A stretch of 64,000 nucleotides of DNA from DATBGZ01 sp036557785 (GTDB lineage: Bacteria; Actinomycetota; Actinomycetes; Mycobacteriales; Micromonosporaceae), in the NCBI GenBank assembly GCA_036557785.1, contig DATBGZ010000038.1, forward strand, positions 124,001 through 188,000, written 5' to 3'. Position numbers and translations under genes: made by a program. This document shows, piece by piece, positions 8,534 through 16,920 of the stretch; positions within the stretch are counted from its first letter, which is position 1; each line of letters starts with the position of its first letter. Below the pieces are notes generated by a model. That model saw only the letters and a list, made by a program, of their open reading frames with translations, had not been told where the DNA came from and did not search any database.

Positions 8534-9400
8534 ATGACCGTCGACCGTATTGACAGGGAATGGCTGCGAGGGATCGGCAAGCAACTGGCCGACGCCGTGG
8601 TGGACGCGGCTCCCCGGACCAGCTCTGACCTGACGGTGATGCGGTACGGGACCAACCCGCACACCAGCTTGGATCGAGAGGTCGACAACCGGCTCCGCGA
8701 GGCGCTGGTGCGAATCGTGCCGGCGCCGGTCCTTTCCGAGGAACACCGACCGGCGCGCGTCAGGGACGATGATCTGTGTTGGGTGGTCGACCCGATCGAT
8801 GGGACGCTCAACGCCTGGGCCGGTTCGGCGGATTTCGCGGTGTCCGTGGCGTTGGTCGACCAACGTGAGTCGGCCGATCGTGCCGGCCCATCCACCCTCG
8901 CGGCGGCCGTGTACGTGCCCCGCGAGGACGTCCTCTTCGAGGCGATCAGGGGTGGCGGCGCGACTCGCAACGGCATCGAGCTGGACGTGAAGAGCTTGCG
9001 GCCGGGAAACAGCGGGCCGCAGATCGTCGCGTTCGGCATTCCGCACGACATGAGCCAGGTTGCCGACCGGATGGCCGGGACCATGCACCGGCTCATGCAC
9101 GCCGGTTGGACCACCCGCCAGACCGGAGCAGCCACGATCGACATCTGCCGCGTGGCCTCGGGACTCTGGCGGGGCTTCTTCGAATACCAATTGCAGTACT
9201 GGGACTTCGCGGCGGCGGCATTGGTCGCCGAGGAGGCCGGCTGCAAGGTCTATGCGACCCCCGTCAACGCCGCTCGCACGGGGGGACTCCCGCTTGTGTA
9301 CGACCTGGTCGTAGCCCGGACCGCGCACACAGGCGAGACGTTGCTGAAGACGATGGATGCGGCGGCGATGGAGGAAGACGCCGCAGCGATTCCCCGATGA
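8534..9400 (+). CDS. Inositol-monophosphatase-family (IMPase/CysQ-like) phosphatase
   Basis: About 288 aa from the ATG at 8534, which has a GGAGAGG element just upstream; an in-frame GTG at 8516 is less likely. Family signatures: an acidic 'SEEH' (motif 1, near residue 68-71), 'WVVDPIDGTLN' (motif 2, about residues 83-93, metal-binding Asp residues), and 'YWDFAAAALVAEEAG' (motif 3). The family dephosphorylates inositol phosphates, histidinol phosphate, PAP or sugar phosphates using Mg2+; the substrate here is unknown. The stop overlaps the next ATG by 4 nt (ATGA), indicating translational coupling, and a kinase lies two genes on. Confidence 0.85.
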   Translation: MTVDRIDREWLRGIGKQLADAVVDAAPRTSSDLTVMRYGTNPHTSLDREVDNRLREALVRIVPAPVLSEEHRPARVRDDDLCWVVDPIDGTLNAWAGSADFAVSVALVDQRESADRAGPSTLAAAVYVPREDVLFEAIRGGGATRNGIELDVKSLRPGNSGPQIVAFGIPHDMSQVADRMAGTMHRLMHAGWTTRQTGAATIDICRVASGLWRGFFEYQLQYWDFAAAALVAEEAGCKVYATPVNAARTGGLPLVYDLVVARTAHTGETLLKTMDAAAMEEDAAAIPR

Positions 9401-10251
9401 CCACCGGCGACTACGCCCGCCTGGCCATGGGGGCGGCGGGCATCCTTGTGCCCCTGCTGGCCACCGCGTTGATACGCCTGGGCCGCCTCGAACGGGGCCG
9501 ACGCATTCTCAACTTCGATCGCGTTTCCAAGCTCGACGTCGTGGTCACGACGTCCGACGTCAGGCCGCCCGCGATCGGCATCGAGACCGACCGGCCGCTG
9601 ACGGGCTACGGCCAGTTGCGGGGAGTGGGCAGTTGCACGCGGGCGATGTCCCGGCTCTACCGGCACAAGAGGATTTCCCTCCATTTCAGTCGATTCCTCC
9701 GTGCTGACGGCAAATTGGATAGCGATCTCGTGCTGCTCGGCGGCCCGCTGAAGAACCAGTGGTCGAAGACCTTTCTCGACGACCTCGTCCGTCACTACGA
9801 GATGCGCACGTTCGAGTTTGATGAGCAGCGGCGAAACATTCGCATCGATGTGACAGGATTCGACCCTTTTGAGGTCGAGGCATTCGCGCCGGAGATGGAG
9901 GACGCGCGGGCCGGCGGGTTGAGGTACCCGAAGAAGGACTACGGGCTCATCATCTTGTCCCACCACAAGGGCCGCCGCGCCGGGGCCTTCCGCTGGGTCA
10001 TGTGTGCCGGCATCACGACTTATGGCACCGCGGCCGCCGCCGACTACCTGTTCGGCGAGCTCGTCCAGATGCCGCGGCGCCGAGCGCGCGTGGAGGCGGG
10101 CGTGCGGTCGTTTCCCGGCAAGAAGACCTTGATGCTGGTTGTCGAGGCCGACCTCTCCGAGGGCGAGGTAAAGAAAGTGAGTACGGTGGCCAGTTTCCGC
10201 CTTCGGCGTGCGAAGGCAGTCAAACCGAAGAAGGCGTTGCAGCCCGCTTGA
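9397..10251 (+). CDS. Membrane-anchored protein of unknown function with alpha/beta-type cytosolic domain
   Basis: About 284 aa. One N-terminal hydrophobic segment (residues about 7-27) is followed by a soluble domain. Its motifs are 'LDSDLVLLGGPLKNQWSKTFLDDL', 'KKDYGLIILSHH' and 'VMCAGITTYGTAAAADYLFGEL'. A GGP-x2-N turn followed by a Gly/Thr/Ala-rich helix suggests a nucleotide- or sugar-binding Rossmann-like fold. I recall similar patterns in uncharacterised bacterial proteins but cannot name the family. It starts inside the stop of the phosphatase gene (ATGA) and precedes the GHMP kinase by 83 bp, so the three probably act together. The C-terminus is Lys-rich. A sensor or scaffold role is inference only. 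Confidence 0.65.
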   Translation: MTTGDYARLAMGAAGILVPLLATALIRLGRLERGRRILNFDRVSKLDVVVTTSDVRPPAIGIETDRPLTGYGQLRGVGSCTRAMSRLYRHKRISLHFSRFLRADGKLDSDLVLLGGPLKNQWSKTFLDDLVRHYEMRTFEFDEQRRNIRIDVTGFDPFEVEAFAPEMEDARAGGLRYPKKDYGLIILSHHKGRRAGAFRWVMCAGITTYGTAAAADYLFGELVQMPRRRARVEAGVRSFPGKKTLMLVVEADLSEGEVKKVSTVASFRLRRAKAVKPKKALQPA

Positions 10252-10334
10252 ATCGCCGGTAATCGAGACTGTATCGTTATCTGGTGTTGATCTACAGCTC
10301 GACGGCCGCGCTTCGTTACCGGTTAATGGGTTAG

Positions 10335-11306
10335 GTGCCGGTGAAGCCGGGCGACTTTGATCGAGCCAGATCGCATCTCGATGCTGGGCAGACGGTCATC
10401 CTGTCCTGTGCGCAGAAGGTCTGCCTGTCGGGTGACTACGGCGATATGCATCACGGCGGTGTCACGCTGACGGCGTCGTTGACGATCCGTCCACAGTTGC
10501 GTATCCGCCGGCTTGCGTCGAACGCGTCCACCGTCCTGCGCGATGGTGCTCCATTCTCCAGCTTCGACGGGTGGAAGCTCGCGTCCTGCTTCAGGGACCA
10601 GGTGGCGGCCGTGGCCGGCACGTACGAGTTCAACGTCGTGCCATCGACGTTGCGCAGGCTGGGTCTGGGCTCGTCTGGGGCGGCATCGGTCCTGTTCGCC
10701 GCGGCGCTGGCCATCGTCAACGGCTCGTCCCTGACCCGCGAGGAGCTGATCGCGGCGGCGCACACCTTCGAGGTGAAGATCGGCGGACAGACGTGCGGAC
10801 CCCAGGACCACGCGGCATCGGTCTTCGGTGGACTGAACCTCATCGAGTTCCCGTCGCTGGTAGCCCAGCGCATCCCCTGGGGCGGTGTATGGCCCGCTCT
10901 CTCGTTCTGGAGCTCCGACGAGGATCGTGCCGCGCCCGCGGTCATCCAGGAGGTCATCCGGCTGCACCGACCCGACATCTGGGAGACCAAGGGCCCACTG
11001 ACGAGGAAGATCGCCGCGGCATGCGCCGAAGGCGACACGGTCGCCCTCGTCGATGGCCTTCGTCGCGAGGCCGTGGTGCAGAACGAGTTGGGCATGCTCA
11101 CGGAACGCCAGCGCAAGGTCGTCGCCGCCGTCGAGGCAGCCGGCGGCGCCGCGAAGGTCTCCGGCGCGGGCGGTGGGGGCATCCTGGTTGTCGCCACGAG
11201 CCACGCGTCTGCCCAACCCCCTTTCGGGGGCCAGTTGCGCGAGCACGGTCTGGTTCGCGTCACGCTCTCGGTCGGCGATCAGGGCATGGGCGTCGAGTTC
11301 GCCTAA
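10335..11306 (+). CDS. GHMP-family small-molecule kinase
   Basis: 323 aa from a GTG; a second GTG two codons later is also possible. Diagnostic motifs: N-terminal 'AQKVCLSGDYGD' (substrate-binding motif 1, about residues 26-37), the GHMP ATP-binding loop 'LGLGSSGAAS' (about 109-118), and C-terminal 'KVSGAGGGG' (motif 3). GHMP kinases phosphorylate sugars, mevalonate, homoserine and related compounds. The 'GDYGD' segment resembles sugar-kinase members more than mevalonate kinases, but no substrate can be assigned. It is third in a cassette with an IMPase-like phosphatase and a membrane-anchored protein. A kinase and a phosphatase on the same kind of substrate would be a coherent unit (inference). 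Confidence 0.85.
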   Translation: MPVKPGDFDRARSHLDAGQTVILSCAQKVCLSGDYGDMHHGGVTLTASLTIRPQLRIRRLASNASTVLRDGAPFSSFDGWKLASCFRDQVAAVAGTYEFNVVPSTLRRLGLGSSGAASVLFAAALAIVNGSSLTREELIAAAHTFEVKIGGQTCGPQDHAASVFGGLNLIEFPSLVAQRIPWGGVWPALSFWSSDEDRAAPAVIQEVIRLHRPDIWETKGPLTRKIAAACAEGDTVALVDGLRREAVVQNELGMLTERQRKVVAAVEAAGGAAKVSGAGGGGILVVATSHASAQPPFGGQLREHGLVRVTLSVGDQGMGVEFA

Positions 11307-11802
11307 CGGCTCGCGGCGCTCTTTCTCGACTTGCGCGGCACGGCGCGTCCCAAACCCAGCGTGAGGCGGGTGGTCGCCTAGCCGGAAGTTACGTGATCTT
11401 GTGAGTGGCGTGCCGCGCGTTGACGTGCGGCGATGCTGGGCCAGGCACCGTTGAGGATACAACGAGCAACAACAACCCAGACCACAGTCGTCTCCATAAA
11501 TATCGGTGCAAGCCGCGAGACATGCTCGCAAGATCATCAGCACCAATACAGTAGGGCGTCCGCCAAACATACGGCCAGACCCTCGAGAGCCGGGAAATAG
11601 ACAAGCCCGCGCACGCGCGGGGTCAACCGGGCGGTGCGTCATGACCGCCATCGCCAAGACGACAAGCCCGCGCACGCGCGGGGTCAACCCGCTGCGCCGT
11701 GTACGGAGTTGGCCGAGCCGCTGAGGTCGGCGGCGCCCACCGATGCTGGAGCACGCCTCGACTCTGTGATGAGATGGAACCCACGCAACCGGGGAGGAAA
11801 CA
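11307..11802. other. Intergenic region holding an orphan CRISPR remnant
   Basis: About 500 bp between the GHMP kinase and the TIR gene. The segment 11390-11599 is less GC-rich than its surroundings and contains AT stretches (for example around 11505), as a CRISPR leader would. It is followed by two CRISPR-type repeats (listed separately). Short open frames crossing it include the repeats and are not credible genes. No cas genes occur anywhere in the window. Confidence 0.5.
11600..11689 (+). CRISPR. Minimal type I-E-like array: two identical 29-nt repeats, one 32-nt spacer
   Basis: Repeats occupy 11600-11628 and 11661-11689 and are identical over 29 nt. The spacer is 11629-11660. The period of 61 nt (29+32) is the standard type I-E geometry. 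Each repeat contains the short palindrome CCCGCG-CACG-CGCGGG and ends in 'GGTCAACC', resembling the 3' end of I-E repeats such as those ending 'ATAAACCG'. This suggests rightward transcription with the leader at the left. No further copies are present 61 nt to either side. With no cas genes nearby it is either a relic or an array served in trans. Confidence 0.75.
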
Positions 11803-13353
11803 GTGGGTCTGCGCTTGCGATGGCAGCGGCGTCTGGGCCGCCCTGTCCCGAAGTCGCCCGATGGCGACGGCGGCCACGTCTTCTTGAGCTATGCGCGCGA
11901 GGACCTGCGTTACGTTCGGCAGCTGCACGAGTTCCTGGTGGCGGAGGGCATCGACGTCTGGTTCGATAAGGACCTCGAACCCGGCGAGCGGTGGACGTCG
12001 ACCATCGAGGCTAACATCGACAAGTGTGCCGTTATGGTGGTAGTCTGGTCCGCCGCCGCAGCGAAGTCGCAGTGGGTTACTGGAGAGTACCTCCGGGCGC
12101 AGCAGGCCGGGCGGCCGATACTGCCGCTGCAGCTCGACGACACCCTGCTTCCAGTCGCTCTGAACGCAGTCCAGTCCACGATCGCGTTGGACGGCCGCAT
12201 GCCCGGGCCTGACTTCCTGCGATGCCTGGTCGAGTTGTCCACCGCCAATCCGACTGCGCCCCGGCGTCCCGACGCTGCCCCGGACGGAGACGGCCGTTTC
12301 GTCGAACGCGATTACGGCGGGCTTGTGCTGCCAGTGCTGCGCTCGCTGGACCGTGTGCTGCGCTCGCTCGGCGAACAGGCGCCGCTGGTCGTCGACGACT
12401 GTGTCCGGCTCTATCGGACCAGGTCGGGCGCCAGCTGGGCCGACGGGATAGCTGTCACGGCTCTCGCTGAGCCGGCCGACCCGCTCGCACGTTCGGTGGG
12501 GAAGGCGGCGGCGGAGGCGTTGATCCACGAGGCCGACGTCGACCCGGAGATCGCCGACTACCTGCGTGCTCGTTCCGCGCCCGACCCGTCACAGGAGTTC
12601 TGGGCGAAGGTCAGCCTCCGGCGGATCGTCTTCGACAACGACCAGATACCCGGAAGTGAACTGCGCCTGCATGTGCGGCCGATGTCGTACTGGATCGAGC
12701 AGGAGGTCAACCGGCGCTTCGTCGGGACCACCGACGCCGTGTTCGAGTCGCTGCGCGAACGCGAGCTAGCGAAGGTTTTCGCCGGCCGGCCGCCGGACGG
12801 GTATACCCTGGCCATCCCCAACACGCTCTACACGGAGGTCGCCCTGCTGACCGCCGATGGCAGCTTGATGCTCATGCGCAAACCGGTCGATGCAGGCGGC
12901 GTCTATGCACAGCACGGCAGGCCATGGACCTGCGGCGTAGAGCGCAGCTTGAACTGGAACCAGGCACAACCAGGCACCGGACGCCTGCGCCCGCGCGAGC
13001 CCGTCATAGCCGCGATCGGTAGCGAGTTGGGTCTTGCCGCCGAGGATGTCGCCAGTATCGAGTGGTGCGCTGTTGCGCTGGAGGGCCATCTGAACACGGC
13101 GCTGCTCGGCATCGCCCGCCTCCGCCGGACTAGCGCCGACTTCGCCGGCCACCATTTTCCACGGATCGAATTCGTCGAATTCGTCGCGGTCGCGGACGTG
13201 CCCCGACGTGTCTTCTCGCCGGCGGTTGACTGGGGTTGGCACACGACCGCCCGCATGCGCGCTCTGCTCGCCCTGCAACGTGCGCTGGGATCCGAACGCG
13301 AAGCGAACCAGCTTGTCAGCCTCGCCCGCCAGTCAAACCGTCCGGTCGCCTGA
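11803..13353 (+). CDS. TIR-domain protein with C-terminal Nudix-like domain
   Basis: 516 aa, GTG start with a strong GGGGAGG ribosome-binding site 6 nt upstream. Residues about 25-150 form a TIR domain: 'HVFLSYAREDLRYVRQLHEFL', 'IDVWFDKD', then 'SQWVTGEY' with Glu95 at the catalytic position of TIR NADases. The middle is unrecognised. Residues about 340-465 look like a Nudix fold ('EVALLTADGSLMLMRKP', 'PWTCGVERSLN', 'SELGLAAEDVASIEW'), but the catalytic REUxEE pattern reads AAIGSE, so hydrolysis is unlikely. A plausible reading is a defence NADase whose C-terminal module binds an NAD- or ADP-ribose-related ligand (inference). It lies between the CRISPR remnant and a WD40 membrane protein. Confidence 0.8.
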   Translation: MGLRLRWQRRLGRPVPKSPDGDGGHVFLSYAREDLRYVRQLHEFLVAEGIDVWFDKDLEPGERWTSTIEANIDKCAVMVVVWSAAAAKSQWVTGEYLRAQQAGRPILPLQLDDTLLPVALNAVQSTIALDGRMPGPDFLRCLVELSTANPTAPRRPDAAPDGDGRFVERDYGGLVLPVLRSLDRVLRSLGEQAPLVVDDCVRLYRTRSGASWADGIAVTALAEPADPLARSVGKAAAEALIHEADVDPEIADYLRARSAPDPSQEFWAKVSLRRIVFDNDQIPGSELRLHVRPMSYWIEQEVNRRFVGTTDAVFESLRERELAKVFAGRPPDGYTLAIPNTLYTEVALLTADGSLMLMRKPVDAGGVYAQHGRPWTCGVERSLNWNQAQPGTGRLRPREPVIAAIGSELGLAAEDVASIEWCAVALEGHLNTALLGIARLRRTSADFAGHHFPRIEFVEFVAVADVPRRVFSPAVDWGWHTTARMRALLALQRALGSEREANQLVSLARQSNRPVA

Positions 13354-13616
13354 CACAACGCCGGCGTCCAGCGGCGTTCGACAGCGACTGCCGAGGCAGG
13401 CGAGCGCGGGCGTCAGCGGTGAGATCGTGGTCTTAGCGCGCGCTGAAAGCACCATTGTTGGCGGCGTGGTCGAGCGGATGCGAGGGCGGACTTGGTGCCT
13501 AACGATGGACGATTTAGCCTTTGGCACTGCGCCGATTTCAGGCGATGATAGGGCTTCGCGGTCCCTGCTCATGGTCAGCGTCGCGTCGCGCGGTGCTGCG
13601 GCGATTGGATGGCGCG

Positions 13617-15173
13617 ATGGCGTTTCCGCCAGGGCACCCGTTTGGCCCACCCGGTGAGTGGGTTGTTCAACAGGCGCGCCTTGCGCAAGAGGCGGCAGCG
13701 CGAGCCGCCGAACAGGCCCGGGAGCTACGAGCTGAACGAGCACTTCAAGCAGAACGGCGCTGGAAGGATCTTGAGGCTGCCGCCAGAGCGTTCGAGGCGT
13801 CGGGGGCGACCTGCGACGTCGTGCTCCAACGATCCGCCTCGGGCTCACGCTGCGGCAAGCCGGGAGCAGGTCGATGCCGTGATTGTCAGCGCGTCTTCTG
13901 TAGGGAGCATCGGGGGGCCACGCCGTTAGACGCGAACATGTGTAGCGAATGCCAGCTACGGTCGCGTATGGAGGCGGAAGCGAGGCGGCGTGCGGACATC
14001 GAGGAAGCCAAGCGGCTAGGCGAGGAAAAGCGGCGACAGACCGAAGCGGCCGATGCCGAACGACTCCGGCAGGCGAGATCGAGAAGCCTACGTAGGTCGG
14101 CGGTCATCGCCGCAGTCGCCCTTGCGCTGGCTGGGGTGGGCGCGTACGCCGTGGCCCGCCATCTCGCGCCGCCACCCGACGAGAGCATCCTCACGCTTCC
14201 CATCCACGACGAGGTCCGTTTCATGGCATGGTCGCCGGACGGCTCGTTGCTCGCCACCCTCGCCGGAGATAGCGCGCGCGTCTGGAATTCGACCGCGGGC
14301 GACGCGTTGTCTGAACTGAGAGGCGTCACCCAGGCCGATTGGATGTGGTGGGCATCCGAAGGCCCTTGGATCGTCGTATGTTGCGACGACAACTTCGCCG
14401 CAACGATCTGGAACATCCAGACCGGAGAAACGATCGTCCGCGCCGGCGAAGAGGACCCCATCCTAAGTGGGGACGGCAAATACCTTGCCACCTATAGGTC
14501 TTATTCCGTAAAGATCTGGGATGCCGCCGGGGGCGCCTTGGTCCGCACACTCGCGGTGAGGGATCACAGGGCCAAATACTTCATCTGGTCTCTCGATGAC
14601 AAGAGCTTTGCAGCACTGTTGCAAGAAGGGTCAGGCTTCGATATCGGAGTATTCGATATAGCCACCGGAAGCGAGGTGCTGCTCGGAGCGGCCAGGCTCC
14701 CTTTGACTTGGTCGCCCGATAGCGTGAGCATCGCCACCCGGACATGCACGGCGGGCGACGCATGCCAAAACGACTCGACAACGGTCTGGAACGCGTCCAC
14801 GGGCTACATGCGGCTCACTCTTGACGGGGGCAGCAACTTCTTCTATCGGTGGTCTCCGGACAGCACGAAACTCCTCATCGGGAACGCCGGAGTGTGGGAT
14901 GTCGAAGCGGGACACCGCCTCTGTGCCCTGCCTCCCCAGGTTGGCCCTTACCCGTCTGCCTGGTCGCCCGATGGCATACACATCGCGGGCTCGACGTCCA
15001 GCTCTACGCTCACGGTCTGGGACGCGGACACCTGCACTGAGGTCGACACATTTACCGGGCACAAAGGCGTCCTAGACATGGTGACGTGGTCGCCAGACGG
15101 CACCAAGCTCGCTACCGCAGCAGAAGATGGGACGGTCCGCGTCTGGACCGCGCCGCCGTCCGGGGCGCGCTGA
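13617..15173 (+). CDS. Membrane WD40 beta-propeller protein with coiled coils and Cys-rich putative zinc module
   Basis: About 518 aa from the ATG at 13617. Order: an Ala/Glu/Arg-rich coiled coil (residues 15-60); a small Cys/His cluster (C66, C79, C87, C90, C95, H98, C109, C112), spaced like a B-box or FYVE-type zinc-binding module; a second charged coiled coil (115-155); an Arg-rich stretch; one transmembrane helix (about 161-181); and a C-terminal WD40 propeller (about 193-515; repeated 'WSPDGSLLATLAGDSARVW' and 'WSPDGTKLATAAEDGTVRVW'). By the positive-inside rule the zinc and coiled-coil part is cytosolic and the propeller outside. The role may be a scaffold or envelope sensor. The gene follows the TIR gene by 263 bp in the same direction. 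Confidence 0.75.
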   Translation: MAFPPGHPFGPPGEWVVQQARLAQEAAARAAEQARELRAERALQAERRWKDLEAAARAFEASGATCDVVLQRSASGSRCGKPGAGRCRDCQRVFCREHRGATPLDANMCSECQLRSRMEAEARRRADIEEAKRLGEEKRRQTEAADAERLRQARSRSLRRSAVIAAVALALAGVGAYAVARHLAPPPDESILTLPIHDEVRFMAWSPDGSLLATLAGDSARVWNSTAGDALSELRGVTQADWMWWASEGPWIVVCCDDNFAATIWNIQTGETIVRAGEEDPILSGDGKYLATYRSYSVKIWDAAGGALVRTLAVRDHRAKYFIWSLDDKSFAALLQEGSGFDIGVFDIATGSEVLLGAARLPLTWSPDSVSIATRTCTAGDACQNDSTTVWNASTGYMRLTLDGGSNFFYRWSPDSTKLLIGNAGVWDVEAGHRLCALPPQVGPYPSAWSPDGIHIAGSTSSSTLTVWDADTCTEVDTFTGHKGVLDMVTWSPDGTKLATAAEDGTVRVWTAPPSGAR

Positions 15174-15691
15174 ATGCGTTCCTCGCCGAGGGACTGCGTG
15201 ACCGCAGCCTCGGGGGAATTACTTGATCGTCGACAGGTGCCGATACGCGATGTGTTCGGCGGCGGTCAGCCCGTTGGGCCGCCTCGCGGATGAGCAGGCG
15301 GATGCCCCCCGCCCCTCGCGCAGAGCCTCGGACGTCGACGGAGGTTCATTTCGCGCATGACATCCTGCAGCGCACGCACCTCGTCGGACCGTAGCCGAAC
15401 TTGGGCGACATGCGACACGGTTGCTCCGCTCTGACGAGCAGCCGCGACACGGTTGCTCCGCCGACGGGTAGCCGTGGCCCGGTCAGCAGTGGGCTTCTGG
15501 GCGGGGCCTGGCTCTTGGCGCCCTTCCTGGCCTTCCGCCCCGGCTCCTCCGGCTGTCGTACCGACGTCATACACAAAAGGCTGTCAGAACGAGCAGCGGA
15601 TGGCGATACAACTCCTGAACCACGCCGCATGGCGTGCCATGGCTCCGCCCCGTTCTGGGCCCGAACGGAGGACGGAGTGACCGGTGCTGGC
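15174..15691. other. Degraded stretch between the WD40 gene and a broken nuclease gene
   Basis: About 520 bp with no intact gene. The minus strand around 15225-15418 retains a frameshifted ribbon-helix-helix protein (listed separately). A short direct repeat (core 'cgacacggttgctccg') occurs at about 15414 and again about 36 bp downstream. This is mutational decay typical of island edges. Confidence 0.5.
15225..15418 (-). pseudogene. Remnant of a ribbon-helix-helix DNA-binding (CopG/ParD-like) protein
   Basis: From a GTG at 15418 the minus strand reads 'VRLRSDEVRALQDVMREMNLR'. A one-base shift continues it as 'STSEALREG', and a second shift continues it as 'IRLLIREAAQRAD'. Joined, this is the layout of a ribbon-helix-helix antitoxin or repressor: a beta strand, helix 1, and a turn with 'STSEALREG' leading into helix 2. 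Each frame alone soon turns into Arg/Pro/Gly-rich shadow. Two indels make it a likely pseudogene. Sequencing error could in principle explain one indel but not comfortably both. Confidence 0.55.
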
Positions 15692-16629
15692 CTACTCGAA
15701 AAGCTGCTTGACGGTGGTCGCCGTTGCGGCGCGTCGGGCCCAGGTCTCCAGCTCTTCGACGTCGGCGCTGTTCGTGATGCGCTCGCGGTCCTCGTCGGGC
15801 ACGTCGATCCCGCGGGCGGAGAGAACAGCCAGCAGTGCGCGGGCCTCGCCTCTCGCCTCTCCGTCTGCCCGGGCGCCCTCGACGAGACGACGCAGGTTGA
15901 CGGCACGGGGGTCGTTGGGGATGACAGCGGTCATGGTCGTCGACTCCTTCAGCAGATCCTGCGCCCACGGCTCCAAGCCGTCCAGCACCAGGTCATAGTA
16001 CAACTGGGCGTTGTCCTGATCGACTTGCTTGAGCGCCTCGCCCAGCGCGTCGAAGACGGCACCGGCTTGCGGCGTGTTGCCGTGCACGCACGCGCGGAGA
16101 GCACCGCGAGCTCGGGGTTCTGGCGGGCCGTGTCGGGGTCGGTGATTGCCGGGACGGTGCCGGGGCCGATCACGACCGGTCGCAGCAGCCCATCGGGTTC
16201 GCCGAACTTGATCGGCTTGGCGGCCCATCGCGCCACCTTCTCCGTGGTGGCGATGACGAGCAGGGTCACCGGACAGCCGCCCACGAACGCCGAGAAGGTC
16301 GCGACGTAGACCGGCCAACTGCGGCGCTTGCGGCGGTCCTGCCGGCGCTGTACTTCGACGACGATCCCGCGCACCGCAGGGTCGGGCCGCGAGCTGTGCC
16401 GGCGAGACGGTTCTCGTTGGCGCGGAAGGTCGCTCATGCGGATGACGAGCGACACAGCCGCGTCGGCGGTGTATGGGGTGGGCATGACGTCGGTGAAGTC
16501 GACCGATTCGACGCGCGCCTCGTCGAAGGCTGGCAACGCGAAGCCGAGCACGCGGGAGAGCAGCTCGGCTGCGAAGGCCGGGTGCTCCCGGAAGAAACGG
16601 CCGACGATGTCGTGTTCGCTGGTGGGCAT
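15692..16629 (-). pseudogene. Frameshifted Rpn-family PD-(D/E)XK nuclease / putative transposase
   Basis: The frame from ATG 16629 encodes 'EHDIVGRFFREHPAFAAELL', then the nuclease core 'GIVVEVQRRQDRRKRRSWP' (the E-x-Q variant of PD-(D/E)XK), then 'CPVTLLVIATTEKVARW'. Near 16085-16105 the reading must shift by one base. The second frame then continues as expected with 'ACVHGNTPQAGAVFDALGEALKQ' and 'QLYYDLVLDGLEPWAQDLL', ending in a helical tail ('DGEARGEARALLAVL') and stop at 15692. Intact proteins of this Rpn-like family, common in actinobacteria, are about 300 aa, which equals the sum of both frames. It is probably inactivated, or it carries a sequence error. Confidence 0.75.
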
Positions 16630-16920
16630 GGCGCAGACCGTACGGAGGTCAACGCGGTGATGCAGCTAAGCGCGCCGATCATTTGGGCCGATCAATTTGC
16701 GCCCTGCTCTCTGTCGGTGATCAGGGCGCGGGATCGAGTTCGGCTGGCGGCCAACCGCGCCATCGCGCCACAGTGGAGTGTCCGACCTGCCATCAACCGG
16801 CTATCCGCCCAAGCCGCCCGAGCCGATGGGCACGTCGAGGCGGTACCGCCCGACCAACCCCGACTCGTCGCTCATGACAGTGCATGGGGCTGGCGGGAGC
16901 GAGCACGAGGGCCTCTCTGG

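Noticed and set aside
10323..11687. Long minus-strand frame over the GHMP kinase and CRISPR remnant
   Set aside because: Covers GHMP motifs on the other strand and runs through the CRISPR repeats; no family resemblance.
11634..11969. Short frame starting inside the CRISPR spacer and running into the TIR gene
   Set aside because: Encodes the repeats and then a shadow of the TIR gene; the TIR start has its own strong ribosome-binding site.
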